64,000 nucleotides of DNA from Alcanivorax sp. DP30 (GCF_009882945.1 NZ_WTUY01000004.1:611341-675340), one strand, 5' to 3'. Shown: positions 17,584 through 27,844, numbered from the stretch's first letter. Translations and numbers: made by a program. Notes: generated by a model not told the origin, from the sequence alone.

Positions 17584-19734
17584 TTATTCCTGTGGTAACA
17601 ACCCAATGGTCGTTCTGATGCTGCCATTGGGGATAACAAGCTGTCCTAACCTGTCTGAACCGAAATAAACATCGGAGCTGACTACCTGACCAAGATCTGT
17701 CGGGGCAGGTGTAAGGCCTGAGATCCCATCTCCGAGGCGGGCTGCGGCGCTTCCCCCAAACACAATCTTGTTTGAAATTTCCAACTCGGGGCTTTCGCCA
17801 TTGCCACCATGATTTCGTTCATACAATTCGATTTTGCTGTCTACGATGGCAAGGTCGCCGACGATATTGGCCAACCTGAGCTCTACGCCGGGGCGACCTG
17901 GTTCACTGATAGACCAGTAGGAGCCTCCTCCACTTGCCAGGACGCTATCCACGGTATCTGACAAAGGATAAAGTCGCATGGCAGCACTATATGCCAGATA
18001 ATTTTCACCCGGCGGTGGGGGAGAAAGCCGGAAATTGATCCCCCCTTCCAGATTCAAATCCACATCTGCCACATGAACCTTGTCACTACCATCAGGCAAA
18101 GCCACACCGGCGAATTCTGCAGACAACTGCATCCGTGCCCGCGGAGACAGCAGATCGATACCACCCGCATAGGCTGAGGCATAACTGTCTGCCGGGGTAT
18201 TCTTCAACCACACTCGCAGATCATCTGCCGCCAGCAGAAAGTTTGCATTCAACAAACCGATACCCATATTCACCGCCGGGTCCGTATCGGCAATCATGAA
18301 ATGGGTACCTTTCGCCCAGTTTTCACCCTGATAACCTGAACCATCCAGCGTCTGTGTCATCAACAACAGATCAATCATGAAACCCTGATTTTCACTGTTT
18401 GAAGCAACATGAGACAGACTGCCACCGGGGTACATGGCAATGTTGGCATCAATATTCGCAAGCGTATAAATCAGACCCCAATTATAGGTTTCCGGCGCCA
18501 TGGTATTTGAACTGACGGTAACCTGGTTTGAGTAAGCCAGGAGATTCCCGTCGCGTATGGCAGCCATAAGGGCACCGCTGCCAGTGCGATTCACCGCAGC
18601 GCTATACCCCCTGATCGTACCCACATCAAAGCCCAACATCTTGGCTCCACAGCCGCTGCCATGGGTCCCTTCACCCCAGCAGAGACCACCGGGGCCATTG
18701 CCTGCTGTAACCACGTCGAAAGTAATATTGGGGAAGTCAAAACCCAGGGGCACCCGCGTTGCGCCATTATGCAGGTTTATCCAGTCACCAAACTCGAGCA
18801 ATACCTGCTCTCCCCCACCTTGACCAATTTGCCAACGCAAGTCTGTCGGCTTCACTGTGTCGCCCTGGTTCTTTTTGTAATTCCAGCCTACGCCAAAATT
18901 CAAACCCTGCGTACGAGCAGAAGTATCATACGCTCCACCGACTTCCGTTCCATCCCAGATTCCACCACCACGTACAACCAATTCAGTATCGTAAAGCGTT
19001 CCTTCCCAGCCAAAGTTGAGCATTCTCTTGTCATTGGCAGTCACCGTTGCCATGTCCTGGTCAGGATGGAATTTGTAAAGCAGATCAAAATTCAGCAAAT
19101 AATTCACGTCACCAAAAATTCGCAAACCTTCGTTGGTAATACCAATGGAACCTTCCGGCATGTCCCAGACGAAATCCAGATTATCGAAGGTCAGGTTTGC
19201 GTGGTAATACCAGTTCTGCCGGTAAAACCACTTTGCATCGGTCAATGCGAAATAGAGCGAGGCGGGTTTGTTTGTCGTGTCATCAAAAAACAAGCCGCGA
19301 TTCACCATTCGAAAATCCATACCGCCAACCAGTGCCCACTCCCCGAACGAACGGGAGGAATCCGAGAGCGTCATGGAGTTGAATGAAAAACGACTGATAT
19401 CAAGGCGGCTATCAATACTCAGGTAGGCATCACCACTCACATCACTACCCACATCCACTTTCGTAGTCAGCCAGTTGTCTGCCGTCCCCGTTTGGGTCAG
19501 ATTCAATGTATTGAGATACAGACCTTCAGCCTGACCCGCTGTTGGAGTATCCACCTGAATGGAGAATTGGTCAGCAGTAACGCCGGCCCCATTGAAATTG
19601 ACTGTTACACCATCCCTACCTTGGACAGACGACATCTCACTTTCCGACATGGCTTCCAGTGCATAGGCCTGGGAAAAAAGCATCAAAAGGAAAATGAAAT
19701 AACTTGATACTGTGGGAAGCTTAATTCTTCGCAT
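17584..19734 (-). CDS. Secreted protein with LxxMSxxEMSxVxG motif, gene 4 of cluster (DUF6160-like)
   Basis: A 716-residue exported protein, last of four leftward genes. After a signal peptide (hydrophobic core FIFLLMLFSQAYA) comes the cluster's shared tag, LEAMSESEMSSVQGRDG, then a long beta-rich region with many Gly, Asn and Asp residues and no recognisable enzyme motif. ATG 19734 is chosen because GGGGGAAGG lies just before it; the in-frame ATG at 19773 would overlap the upstream gene. Tagged proteins of this kind occur beside pilus-like 'fil' genes in Acinetobacter, which I recall but cannot verify. It is likely a surface or cell-envelope protein. Confidence 0.65.
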   Translation of the reverse strand: MRRIKLPTVSSYFIFLLMLFSQAYALEAMSESEMSSVQGRDGVTVNFNGAGVTADQFSIQVDTPTAGQAEGLYLNTLNLTQTGTADNWLTTKVDVGSDVSGDAYLSIDSRLDISRFSFNSMTLSDSSRSFGEWALVGGMDFRMVNRGLFFDDTTNKPASLYFALTDAKWFYRQNWYYHANLTFDNLDFVWDMPEGSIGITNEGLRIFGDVNYLLNFDLLYKFHPDQDMATVTANDKRMLNFGWEGTLYDTELVVRGGGIWDGTEVGGAYDTSARTQGLNFGVGWNYKKNQGDTVKPTDLRWQIGQGGGEQVLLEFGDWINLHNGATRVPLGFDFPNITFDVVTAGNGPGGLCWGEGTHGSGCGAKMLGFDVGTIRGYSAAVNRTGSGALMAAIRDGNLLAYSNQVTVSSNTMAPETYNWGLIYTLANIDANIAMYPGGSLSHVASNSENQGFMIDLLLMTQTLDGSGYQGENWAKGTHFMIADTDPAVNMGIGLLNANFLLAADDLRVWLKNTPADSYASAYAGGIDLLSPRARMQLSAEFAGVALPDGSDKVHVADVDLNLEGGINFRLSPPPPGENYLAYSAAMRLYPLSDTVDSVLASGGGSYWSISEPGRPGVELRLANIVGDLAIVDSKIELYERNHGGNGESPELEISNKIVFGGSAAARLGDGISGLTPAPTDLGQVVSSDVYFGSDRLGQLVIPNGSIRTTIGLLPQE

Positions 19735-19745
19735 TACCTTCCCCC

Positions 19746-21053
19746 TTAACAGAAGCGAGTGCTTCCGTGACAATTTTGTGCCGGCGTGAGATTAAACTCA
19801 GGATCCGTTAGCAGCAAACCTGGCGCACCAAGCAAAGCAATAGCTTCATCAACACCGCGATTGCCAAGATCTGCATTCGGGTTGTAAACATCCAGAAGCT
19901 TCACATTCGGCGCATTCAGCCACCACCCCGTATTGGCCGGTACTGAGTAAGCACTGTTACAACGCGGTGTAGCATAACCTGTATTACAGATATCAAACTC
20001 TGAACCGGTTAACTCCGAGTTAGGTGTAACCTTGCTATAACGGGGATAAGCAATAGGCTCTCGCTGAAATGACAGGAAAAAATCCGGTGTATCTTCAAAT
20101 GTCATTTTATGAACATTTCTAAGATCCGTATTCATGCTTGCAAACACGGTGTCCATTACGGTTGCAGCAATACAAGCAATAGGGTTAAAAATCCCGCACG
20201 ACCCACCAAAAATTTCCAATCTGTTTGTTTTGAGTTCAGCTGCCTGCAAACCTAGTGTCTGCATCCTTGTACCAGCCAGATCCTGGAAAAGTGCATCAGA
20301 CAAATTTTCACCGCATGCATCTCTTCCGTTGTCATGTGTTCTGCCTGTACATCCTGTGGCAGTAACCGTAATCAAACTGACAAGGCGCGTTCTGATATCC
20401 ATCGTTAGCGACAGTTCACTACCAAGGAAACCACTGACAGTATTGATTCCCGAATGACAACCCGCCGCGTTGGTGGCTCGCCCGGGAATACAGGTTGGTT
20501 CATAGGCGATGTTTTCCTGGTTAGTCGTGTTGGTGGTATAACGACGACCTGCGCTCATAGCCCCATCAGCACTTGCTGCACCAATCTTTATACCGGCCAC
20601 TTCCCTCAGCGTCGGAGTACCATCGTTCTTGACGGCAACTTCAATATACGGACGAAGCAACGTAAAGAGACTCCCGGGCGCACCAAGATTTGTTCCATTT
20701 CGTCCCATCAACGACGCATAATCAATATCAATATCACAGCCAGCAAACCCCGTAAGGTGGTCATTGATACCACCACAGCCAAGCTGCAGCTTGGAAATAT
20801 TCATATTCAGTTCAAGCCTTCCATTTAACCCCATACGATAGAAATCAAATGGGGAGGAATACTCGTTCGAGCCAGCCAATTCCGTTCCTGAAATATGGTC
20901 ATTGAGTATCAGCCCTTGCCCTGAGATAGCCCTCATCTCGCTTTCTTCAAGTGCCTTCATTGACGAACTCGCCAATGTTTGCAGCGGGCATATCACTGTC
21001 ATGAAAACCACGGAAACGATCATCCGGATAGTGAATTTTTTATTCTTTTTCAT
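19746..21053 (-). CDS. Secreted protein with ALEESEMRAISG motif, gene 3 of cluster (DUF6160-like)
   Basis: A 435-residue exported protein. The signal peptide (IRMIVSVVFMTVICPLQTLA) is followed by KALEESEMRAISGQG, the tag seen in all four neighbours. The mature part has many cysteines in short loops (GCGGINDHLTGFAGCD, CIPGRATNAAGCHSG, CGIFNPIACIA), suggesting disulfides. A conserved-looking segment LELNMNISKLQLGCGG follows the N-terminus. Its stop codon lies 11 bases before the next gene, so they are co-transcribed. Function unknown. Confidence 0.65.
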   Translation of the reverse strand: MKKNKKFTIRMIVSVVFMTVICPLQTLASSSMKALEESEMRAISGQGLILNDHISGTELAGSNEYSSPFDFYRMGLNGRLELNMNISKLQLGCGGINDHLTGFAGCDIDIDYASLMGRNGTNLGAPGSLFTLLRPYIEVAVKNDGTPTLREVAGIKIGAASADGAMSAGRRYTTNTTNQENIAYEPTCIPGRATNAAGCHSGINTVSGFLGSELSLTMDIRTRLVSLITVTATGCTGRTHDNGRDACGENLSDALFQDLAGTRMQTLGLQAAELKTNRLEIFGGSCGIFNPIACIAATVMDTVFASMNTDLRNVHKMTFEDTPDFFLSFQREPIAYPRYSKVTPNSELTGSEFDICNTGYATPRCNSAYSVPANTGWWLNAPNVKLLDVYNPNADLGNRGVDEAIALLGAPGLLLTDPEFNLTPAQNCHGSTRFC

Positions 21054-21055
21054 TT

Positions 21056-21724
21056 TCAGTATCCATACATTTTCACGTTACCATCGAACCGGATCTTTGC
21101 GGCTCCATCGATCCCGTTGGGTCCATCCGCCATTAACAGTCCGATGGCTGAGCCCGGTGTCATGTCTCTTAGATATCCTGGTGTTCCAGTCCCTGAATCA
21201 TTGAATTCTGCAGCAACCTTACCCGCATGAAGAAACAACTCAGCATCCCCATAAAACGATTCTGAAGCCCCAAGGTCACTGTGGTCATAGCTGAGTTGGA
21301 TTGCCGGTTTTCCATTGGGATCAAAACCTGAGAAGCGCGACAGACAATCTGCATCACACTTCCCAGATGCTGTTGAATCCATTCTTACGCCATCAACTCT
21401 CACTTCATTAAGGCTCATTAATCCGTAGTAATCCTTTACCACCAGCCAAGCGTTATCGACGCTATTGAATTGCAAGGCAAAACGGCAATCCGGTGTGCCA
21501 GATATTCCCGTCGATGGACATATATCCGGAATAATATTTCCCGCATTGTCTTGGGTTGCATTGATTAATACTTCGAGATTCAATGCGATTCCTTCTCGTG
21601 CCATCACACCCGAGAGAGCATCATCATCCAGTTCGGTTAGCTCACCTGATTTCCCCTCGCCACTGACCAGGAAAAGCAGGAGACCGGATATCACGTAAGC
21701 TAGCCTTATTCTCTTTAGCATCAT
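21056..21724 (-). CDS. Secreted protein with ELDDDALSGVMA motif, gene 2 of cluster (DUF6160-like)
   Basis: A 222-residue exported protein, the shortest of the cluster. The signal peptide is LAYVISGLLLFLVSGEGKSG, and LTELDDDALSGVMAREG is the shared tag, here with Ala in place of the usual Gly. The rest is beta-rich and contains CPSTGISGTPDC and CDADC, both likely disulfide loops. It ends 3 bases from the next gene and starts 7 bases after the previous one, the tightest spacing in the operon. Confidence 0.65.
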   Translation of the reverse strand: MMLKRIRLAYVISGLLLFLVSGEGKSGELTELDDDALSGVMAREGIALNLEVLINATQDNAGNIIPDICPSTGISGTPDCRFALQFNSVDNAWLVVKDYYGLMSLNEVRVDGVRMDSTASGKCDADCLSRFSGFDPNGKPAIQLSYDHSDLGASESFYGDAELFLHAGKVAAEFNDSGTGTPGYLRDMTPGSAIGLLMADGPNGIDGAAKIRFDGNVKMYGY

Positions 21725-21730
21725 TCAATC

Positions 21731-23380
21731 CTAGTATTGAGCACCAAGGCTGGTGAATCTGAATTCATTAATCATCAAGCCCTCAGCTCTGGAATCCCCC
21801 AAATTCGCAACACTTGTGTTAATTACAGGGATTGCGGTCGCGGAACCGGAACCAACGCCGAAGTAATACGCAGGATTTACCTTGTTTGCCGTGGTGAAAT
21901 CTGTTCCAGCATTTATGCTGTATCCGCCACCATAGCCACAGCCGTAATCTGACCCTGATGACGGAGTACAGGAGGCTTGTTGACGGTAGTAACGGCCACC
22001 ACCACCACGTGGTGTGTAGGCTCCACAGTTGGAACCACCCGGGCAGGTGTATTGACTTTGGCCTGGACGAACATCTACAGACGTCAGCATGAACGCCATG
22101 GCATTAAAATCTGAACAACCGGAGCACTTGCTGAAGAAGATGCCGTCCTCTGTGGAGTTGTAGCTATTCCTTTTAGCCACAATGTCTCCCATCGCATTGG
22201 TAATCGTTCCTGAGGACGGAACAGCAGGACAGCCTACTCCCTGACAGGGAAACCAATCCCCCCAGCGTGAGTATCCATGGGTTTTGTAATAGTTGGCTGG
22301 TACGGAAACAGCAGGCGTTGCACCATAGGTACTTTCAAGGATGGCAGCACGGGCGGTGGTATAACCTGCGTTTAGTGAATCAGAAACAGCAAGACTGTAG
22401 TGTCTTCGATATACCGCTAACTCATCAGGAATCGCATCAATCTGCAGGACAAAATTACCATCCTGAATTTCATTACCTGCCCCATCTTTAGGCACATCAA
22501 TGGTTAACGCTTGATAAAATAACTGGCCTAACGGGATAAAGGCATCAACATTGCGGAAATGCAGACCTTCCTGATGATCAAAGGCAACCGGAACGCCCAG
22601 TTCATCGGACGATTTCCCGACCATTTGCCCCGCACTAAATCGAAAATCACCACGAAGTTGACTGTGATACATAATGGCTAAATTTTCATTACCCGGTTCC
22701 GTAAACTGAAAGAACCGAATAATGCTGTCAGCAGCATTACCCTGAATCAGGGTCTGGGTTTTTAACAATCCCTGATTTGTGCCAGCGCCAGGATTTTTGC
22801 CAGCCTCAATTTCGCCCCAGAATGAGAAACGGTATTCATCCTGTTCTGTCGGTGCCAGTAACTCGAGAACCGTCTTGGACGTTGAGGTATCACCGGTCCA
22901 GGTAACTACACCATTTCCAATCGCAGAGGCCGCACTTCCTTCGCCAGAATAATCCATGACTCGAAGCACATAGGGATTGTCATGTGCGGCAAAATCCGAG
23001 ATTGTCCCGCCACGAGGACACCCCAACCCACCAAACCCCATATTGGCGCAGGCATCCATATTCCCGCCTGTTTCGGTCCAGTGCGTACCAGCACCAGTAG
23101 CAGAAACACTCAGGCCATACCATCGAAGGTCGCCACGTAAAAAAGTCGAAAAGGGATCCGCAGCACTCCCTACCTGTTCAAAGTAACTGGTGGGCTTGGT
23201 GAGCCAGCGAAAGTCTTCCCAGACAAACGCCATGCCTGCGCCACTGACGTCCGACATTGCAGCATCATCCAGGCGCTCAAGTGCTGTCATGCCGCTGAGA
23301 GGAAGCAGGGTGAGGGCGGCCACCAAGGCGATTGGGGCTGTGTTACACACTTTCCATATGCGTCGATGAGGCAATACCAT
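21731..23380 (-). CDS. Secreted protein with LERLDDAAMSDVSG motif, gene 1 of cluster (DUF6160-like)
   Basis: A 549-residue exported protein, first of the operon. The signal peptide (IALVAALTLLPLSGMTA) leads into LERLDDAAMSDVSGAG, the clearest form of the shared tag. Near the C-terminus is a Gly/Tyr/Cys-rich stretch (YTCPGGSNCGAYTPRGGGGR, then a YGCGYGGGY run) resembling disordered adhesive regions. The upstream 399 bases (23381-23779) are AT-rich near the start and probably hold the operon promoter; nothing else is recognised there. Confidence 0.65.
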   Translation of the reverse strand: MVLPHRRIWKVCNTAPIALVAALTLLPLSGMTALERLDDAAMSDVSGAGMAFVWEDFRWLTKPTSYFEQVGSAADPFSTFLRGDLRWYGLSVSATGAGTHWTETGGNMDACANMGFGGLGCPRGGTISDFAAHDNPYVLRVMDYSGEGSAASAIGNGVVTWTGDTSTSKTVLELLAPTEQDEYRFSFWGEIEAGKNPGAGTNQGLLKTQTLIQGNAADSIIRFFQFTEPGNENLAIMYHSQLRGDFRFSAGQMVGKSSDELGVPVAFDHQEGLHFRNVDAFIPLGQLFYQALTIDVPKDGAGNEIQDGNFVLQIDAIPDELAVYRRHYSLAVSDSLNAGYTTARAAILESTYGATPAVSVPANYYKTHGYSRWGDWFPCQGVGCPAVPSSGTITNAMGDIVAKRNSYNSTEDGIFFSKCSGCSDFNAMAFMLTSVDVRPGQSQYTCPGGSNCGAYTPRGGGGRYYRQQASCTPSSGSDYGCGYGGGYSINAGTDFTTANKVNPAYYFGVGSGSATAIPVINTSVANLGDSRAEGLMINEFRFTSLGAQY

Positions 23381-23779
23381 CCCGCACTCTCCCGTTTATT
23401 TTGCTTATTCTTATTTCCTATCTGTTAACATTTGTTCATAGATGGTTTCTATAGTTCTACATAAATTGGCGCTAACCCGGCCATCCCGCAATTTCCATTA
23501 GGCGTTATTTTGTATACGCATTTTTATATTGTTGTTTTAAAAGGAAGTTCACCGTTTGTCCCAAGATGAGCGGAAAGGTCAGTTTTGGTTTTTTTGGGAC
23601 AATCGTATGGAGGTAAGGCTTGGAAATGGGCTGGTTTCTGCCTGTTAGATCATTTCCACAGGGTGACTTGCGTTCCCCGCAGGGTTTTGCGGAAAACGGC
23701 CCGCCTTTTGCCCTCAGGTTCACTTTGTGGCAGGTGAGGTCAGCCTTTAAGAGTTCAACGGTCGTGGTATGGAAGCGGA

Positions 23780-25150
23780 TTATTTGCCGATACAGAAGGA
23801 GGAGAAGATGCGGCCGAGCAAGTCGTCGGCGGTGAAGGCGCCGGTGATTTCTTCCAGCGCTTTCTGCGCGGCGCGCAGGTCTTCGGCGAGGAGTTCGCCG
23901 GCGGCGTGGCTGTGGAGTTGCGCTTTGCCGCTATCCAGGGCAGCGAGGGCCTGTTCCAGTGCGGTGATATGACGGCGCCGGGCGGAAAAACGGCTCTGGC
24001 CTTCGCCCAGGTAACCGGCCACATCTTTCAGGTGGGTACGCAGTTCTGCCAACCCTTCACCGGTGGACGCTGACAATATATAGGTGCCGTTATCTGCCGC
24101 CCCCGGCGACAGACCGGAAAGATCAGCCTTGTTGAGGATTACCGTGACTGGCAGATCCAGGTTTTCCAGCTGTTGTTGACTCTGTGGTAGCAAGCTGTGG
24201 ATATCCTGTGGATCGACACCCTCTTCCCGGGAGTCCACCATCACCAGCAAGCGATCCGCCTTTTTGATTTCCGCATAGGCGCGGCGAATCCCTTCCTGCT
24301 CCACCACATCCCCGCTATCGCGTAGCCCCGCTGTATCGATGAGATTGAGCGGCATGCCATCCAGCTGAATGGCTTCACGCAGCACATCCCGGGTGGTGCC
24401 GGCGATATCGGTGACAATGGCGGCATCGAAACCGGCCAGGGCATTCATCAGGGAAGACTTGCCCGCGTTGGGCTTGCCCGCGATGACCAGCGTCATCCCT
24501 TCACGCACCAGGCGGCCCTGCCGCGCCTCATCCAGCACCCGTTCTGCCTGTTGATAAACCGCACTCAGATCTGCCGCCACCTTGCCATCGGAGAGGAAAT
24601 CGATTTCCTCTTCCGGGAAATCAATGGCGGCTTCCACGTAGATGCGCAAACCGATCAGGTCTTCCACCAGCCGGTTTACTTCATCTGAAAACGCACCCTG
24701 CAAGGAATGCAGTGCCGCGCGGGCGGACGCCTCGGTCCCGGCATCAATCAAGTCCGCAATGGCTTCCGCCTGGGTGAGATCCATCTTGTCGTTGAGAAAG
24801 GCGCGCTGGGAGAATTCCCCCGCCAATGCCTGACGGCCCCCCGCATCAATGCAGGCCTTCACCAGCAGATCGAGGATCACCGGGCCACCGTGGCCCTGCA
24901 ATTCCACCACCTCTTCACCGGTGAAAGAGTTCGGCGCGGGGAAATAAATGGCTAGCCCCTCGTCGATGACCTCATCGGTACCATCACGGAAACGGGCAAA
25001 ATGGGCCATGCGCGGGGTCAGTTCACGGCCGCCGCAGATCGTTTTGGCGATTGGCAAGGCATCCGGGCCGGACAACCGTACCACGCCAACGCCGCCCCGA
25101 CCGGGAGCGGTAGCAATGGCAACGATGGTGTCCTGACGTGTACTCGGCAT
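23780..25150 (-). CDS. mnmE: tRNA modification GTPase MnmE (TrmE)
   Basis: With MnmG it makes the 5-carboxymethylaminomethyl group on U34 of tRNAs reading two-codon boxes. The 456 residues comprise an N-terminal folate-binding domain ([21 protein letters not shown]), a helical domain with an inserted Ras-like G domain ([29 protein letters not shown]) and the C-terminal FCIGK with its functional cysteine at 453. It follows yidC in the usual order rpmH-rnpA-yidC-mnmE, but a hairpin terminator separates it from yidC. Confidence 0.97.
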   Translation of the reverse strand: MPSTRQDTIVAIATAPGRGGVGVVRLSGPDALPIAKTICGGRELTPRMAHFARFRDGTDEVIDEGLAIYFPAPNSFTGEEVVELQGHGGPVILDLLVKACIDAGGRQALAGEFSQRAFLNDKMDLTQAEAIADLIDAGTEASARAALHSLQGAFSDEVNRLVEDLIGLRIYVEAAIDFPEEEIDFLSDGKVAADLSAVYQQAERVLDEARQGRLVREGMTLVIAGKPNAGKSSLMNALAGFDAAIVTDIAGTTRDVLREAIQLDGMPLNLIDTAGLRDSGDVVEQEGIRRAYAEIKKADRLLVMVDSREEGVDPQDIHSLLPQSQQQLENLDLPVTVILNKADLSGLSPGAADNGTYILSASTGEGLAELRTHLKDVAGYLGEGQSRFSARRRHITALEQALAALDSGKAQLHSHAAGELLAEDLRAAQKALEEITGAFTADDLLGRIFSSFCIGK

Positions 25151-25196
25151 GGCGCGATTATAGGGACTGTTCAGTTTCAGAGCGAATGACAGGCAA

Positions 25197-25224
25197 TAAA
25201 AAGCCGGTCGTGGACCGGCTTTTT
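25197..25224. terminator. Bidirectional hairpin terminator between yidC and mnmE
   Basis: AAAAAGCCGGTC-GTG-GACCGGCTTTTT is a perfect 12-bp stem. On the minus strand it follows the yidC stop codon by about 30 bases. Confidence 0.85.
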
Positions 25225-25255
25225 ATCTAGCGTCTGGCGATTGCCAGCCGAGCTG

Positions 25256-26980
25256 TCACCCTTTCTCGATATTACGGGTGATCACCCACTGCTGAGCGAT
25301 GGACAGAATGTTGTTGGTCAGCCAGTACAGCACCAGACCGGCAGGGAACCACAGCATGAACACGGAGAAGGCCACCGGCATCCACTTCATGACCTGCGCC
25401 TGCATGGGGTCAGCAGGCGTCGGGTTGAGGCGGGTCTGCAGGAACATGGAGGCACCCATGAGGATTGGCAGCACGAAGTACGGGTCCATCACTGACAGAT
25501 CATTGATCCACAGGAAGAACGGTGCCTGGCGCAACTCCACGGATTCCAGCAGCACGTAGTACAGGGAAATGAACACCGGCATCTGAACCAGCATGGGCAG
25601 ACAGCCACCCAGCGGGTTGATCTTCTCGCGCTGGAACAACTTCATGGTTTCCATCTGCGCTTTCTGACGGTCGTTCTTGTTCTGCTCCTTGATGCGCTGC
25701 ATCTCGGGGGCGACCTTGCGCATTTTGGCCATGGAGCGATAGCTGGTTGCGCTCAGCTTGAAGAAGATGGCCTTGATGATAAAGGTCAGCAGAATGATGG
25801 CGACACCCCAGTTCACCACCCCAAAGCCCAGGTCGATATCCATACCGAATACGGAAACCTGACCGCTCTGCAGGAAGATCAGCAGGGCAAAGATGGGCTG
25901 GGCGATAAACCATACCCAGCCATAATCCACGGTCATGTCCAGGCCGCCGCTGATGGCGGCGAGATTATCCTGCTGTTTGGGGCCGGCATAGAACTCAGCG
26001 TAGAGGGCCTTTTCCTCACCGGGCGCCACAGTCACTGTGGGGCTCACAAAGCGCAGCAGATACTGGTCACGTTTGGGCAGGTACACGCTGGAGTAGTGAT
26101 TACGCTGCTGCTGATCAGGCACCCAGGCAGACACGAAGTAATGCTGAACCATGGCAATCCAGCCGCCTTCAACGGTCAGGTTGAGGGCTTCTTCCTGCAT
26201 GTCATCGAATTTCAGCTTGTTGTACTGCTTTTCGGAATCCCAGTACGCGGCGCCCAGGTAGGTGGGCATGGGGACCAACCCCTGATGGGAAGTGCCGGGA
26301 TCTTCACTGCCATCGCGCTTGATCTGGCCATAAAGCGAGCCGGACCAGTCGCTATTCCCGCGGTTACGAACGATATGGCTGACACGCACCAGGTAGCTGC
26401 CACGCTCAAAGGTATAACGCTTGATGATTTCAGCGCCATTGTCCTGAGTCAGGGTCAGATCCACGTTCAGCTCACCGTCCCCCTCATTGAGGCTGTAACG
26501 GGTCTTGGCGGCAGACCACTGCGGGCGCCCTTTGCTGGAATCGGTCCCGTTCTTGCCCACCAGCCCACTCTGGGCCACGTAGGTCATGTCGGCGCCCTGC
26601 TTCATCAATACAAAGGGCTGGTCCGGGGTATCAACATGATTAGGGTATTCAGGCAGGGAGAGACGAACAATGTCCCCGCCCTGGGGATTGATTTCGAGTC
26701 GCAGCACATCAGTGCTGACCTCGATGAGGCTGGTCGCCGGGGTCGCGGCCCGGGCTTCTTCCACCACAGGTGCCTGGGCAGTGTCCTGAGGCGCGTCCGG
26801 CACAGTGCTGTCTTCAGCCTGAGGAGCAGGCAAATCATCGCCTGGCAGGCCGTTGGACTCGGCAACCTGTTCTACCGGGGTCGGCGTGGCGGGGTTGGCA
26901 TAGTCGTTCTGCCAAGCCTGAATCATCAGGTAGGAGACGACGGCAATGCCGGTGATCACAAGAGCGCGCTGGATTTCCAT
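25256..26980 (-). CDS. yidC: Membrane protein insertase YidC
   Basis: Inserts and folds inner-membrane proteins, alone or with SecYEG. The 574 residues have an N-terminal membrane segment (LVITGIAVVSYLMIQAW) and a large periplasmic beta domain to about residue 340. The conserved five-helix core includes the cytosolic stretch MAKMRKVAPEMQRIKEQ and the closing helices GLVLYWLTNNILSIAQQWVI. The usual small gene yidD is not present between rnpA and yidC; only 40 bases separate them. Confidence 0.97.
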   Translation of the reverse strand: MEIQRALVITGIAVVSYLMIQAWQNDYANPATPTPVEQVAESNGLPGDDLPAPQAEDSTVPDAPQDTAQAPVVEEARAATPATSLIEVSTDVLRLEINPQGGDIVRLSLPEYPNHVDTPDQPFVLMKQGADMTYVAQSGLVGKNGTDSSKGRPQWSAAKTRYSLNEGDGELNVDLTLTQDNGAEIIKRYTFERGSYLVRVSHIVRNRGNSDWSGSLYGQIKRDGSEDPGTSHQGLVPMPTYLGAAYWDSEKQYNKLKFDDMQEEALNLTVEGGWIAMVQHYFVSAWVPDQQQRNHYSSVYLPKRDQYLLRFVSPTVTVAPGEEKALYAEFYAGPKQQDNLAAISGGLDMTVDYGWVWFIAQPIFALLIFLQSGQVSVFGMDIDLGFGVVNWGVAIILLTFIIKAIFFKLSATSYRSMAKMRKVAPEMQRIKEQNKNDRQKAQMETMKLFQREKINPLGGCLPMLVQMPVFISLYYVLLESVELRQAPFFLWINDLSVMDPYFVLPILMGASMFLQTRLNPTPADPMQAQVMKWMPVAFSVFMLWFPAGLVLYWLTNNILSIAQQWVITRNIEKG

Positions 26981-27020
26981 AAATGGCTAGTCAGTGGCGT
27001 GAAAAACGGGCCGCAGTTTC

Positions 27021-27386
27021 TCAAGCTTGCCGACACTTAGCAAGCAGCTTGTCGAATAGTTGACCAAGTTGGAGGGTTACCAGCGCGGGGTCGGGGTGAT
27101 CAATGCGGCCTCTTACCAGCAGAATGATGTCCATTCCGGCCAGTTCATCCTGCCTGAGGCGGAACTGCTCACGGGCGCGACGCTTGACACAGGCTCGGTC
27201 TACTGCGCGCTTGGCTCGCTTGCGGCCGATAACCAGCCCCAGACGGGGCTTGGATTGCTCACAGGGCGTAGCCAATAGCAAAAACGCCGCATTGCCCACC
27301 TTCCATTTGGGGTGGTCAAACACGGTTTGATATTGGGAACCGGTGAGCAGTCGGAGTTGGCGGGTAAAGGCCTGGGAGCCGGGCAC
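27021..27386 (-). CDS. rnpA: Ribonuclease P protein component
   Basis: Protein cofactor of RNase P, which trims the 5' leaders of pre-tRNAs. The RNR signature appears as RKRAKRAVDRACVKRRARE. No ATG lies in frame near the family's N-terminus; I start at GTG 27386, which has AGAGG five bases upstream and gives 121 residues beginning VPGSQAFTRQLRLLTGSQY, the normal opening. It lies 37 bases after rpmH and is co-transcribed with it. Confidence 0.93.
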   Translation of the reverse strand: MPGSQAFTRQLRLLTGSQYQTVFDHPKWKVGNAAFLLLATPCEQSKPRLGLVIGRKRAKRAVDRACVKRRAREQFRLRQDELAGMDIILLVRGRIDHPDPALVTLQLGQLFDKLLAKCRQA

Positions 27387-27423
27387 AGTTACCTCTGCCG
27401 AAGGGAAGGGTAAAACGGTTGGC

Positions 27424-27558
27424 TTAGGCAGCCAACCGCTTACGACCCTTGGCACGACGAGCGGCCAGAATCTTGCGACCGTTCTTGGTGGCCATGCGGG
27501 CACGGAAACCGTGGGCACGCTTGCGCTTGAGTACGCTGGGCTGGAATGTACGTTTCAT
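27424..27558 (-). CDS. rpmH: 50S ribosomal protein L34
   Basis: A 44-residue, highly basic ribosomal protein. The sequence opens [20 protein letters not shown] and ends GRKRLAA, a near-invariant L34. It is first in the leftward operon rpmH-rnpA-yidC(-mnmE) and marks the left border of the origin region. Confidence 0.97.
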
Positions 27559-27835
27559 GTTCGCTTACCTGTGCTAGTAACAGCATTTCAGAAGGGCGGC
27601 AAGTCTATGGAATCGCTAGCGCAGTGTCAATGGGTGAATCGCTTCTGTTGGGCAGTCCGTCTGAAGATGGATATTTGATCGTGGTTCGCAAGGTCCTACT
27701 GGACTGCCCGCTTTTTAAAACGAATTGCATCGGCACCTGGACTCGGATGGCCTCCCTGAAACGGATACTGTTAATAGAATTAAATTATTTAAGTATTTAT
27801 TAATTGTATTAGTAGTTGTAAGGGGTGCCGGTTTT

Positions 27836-27844
27836 CGTGGATAA
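27836..27844 (-). promoter_or_regulatory. DnaA box (one mismatch)
   Basis: Reads TTATCCACG on the minus strand, one base from TTATCCACA, just next to the AT-rich segment. Confidence 0.6.
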
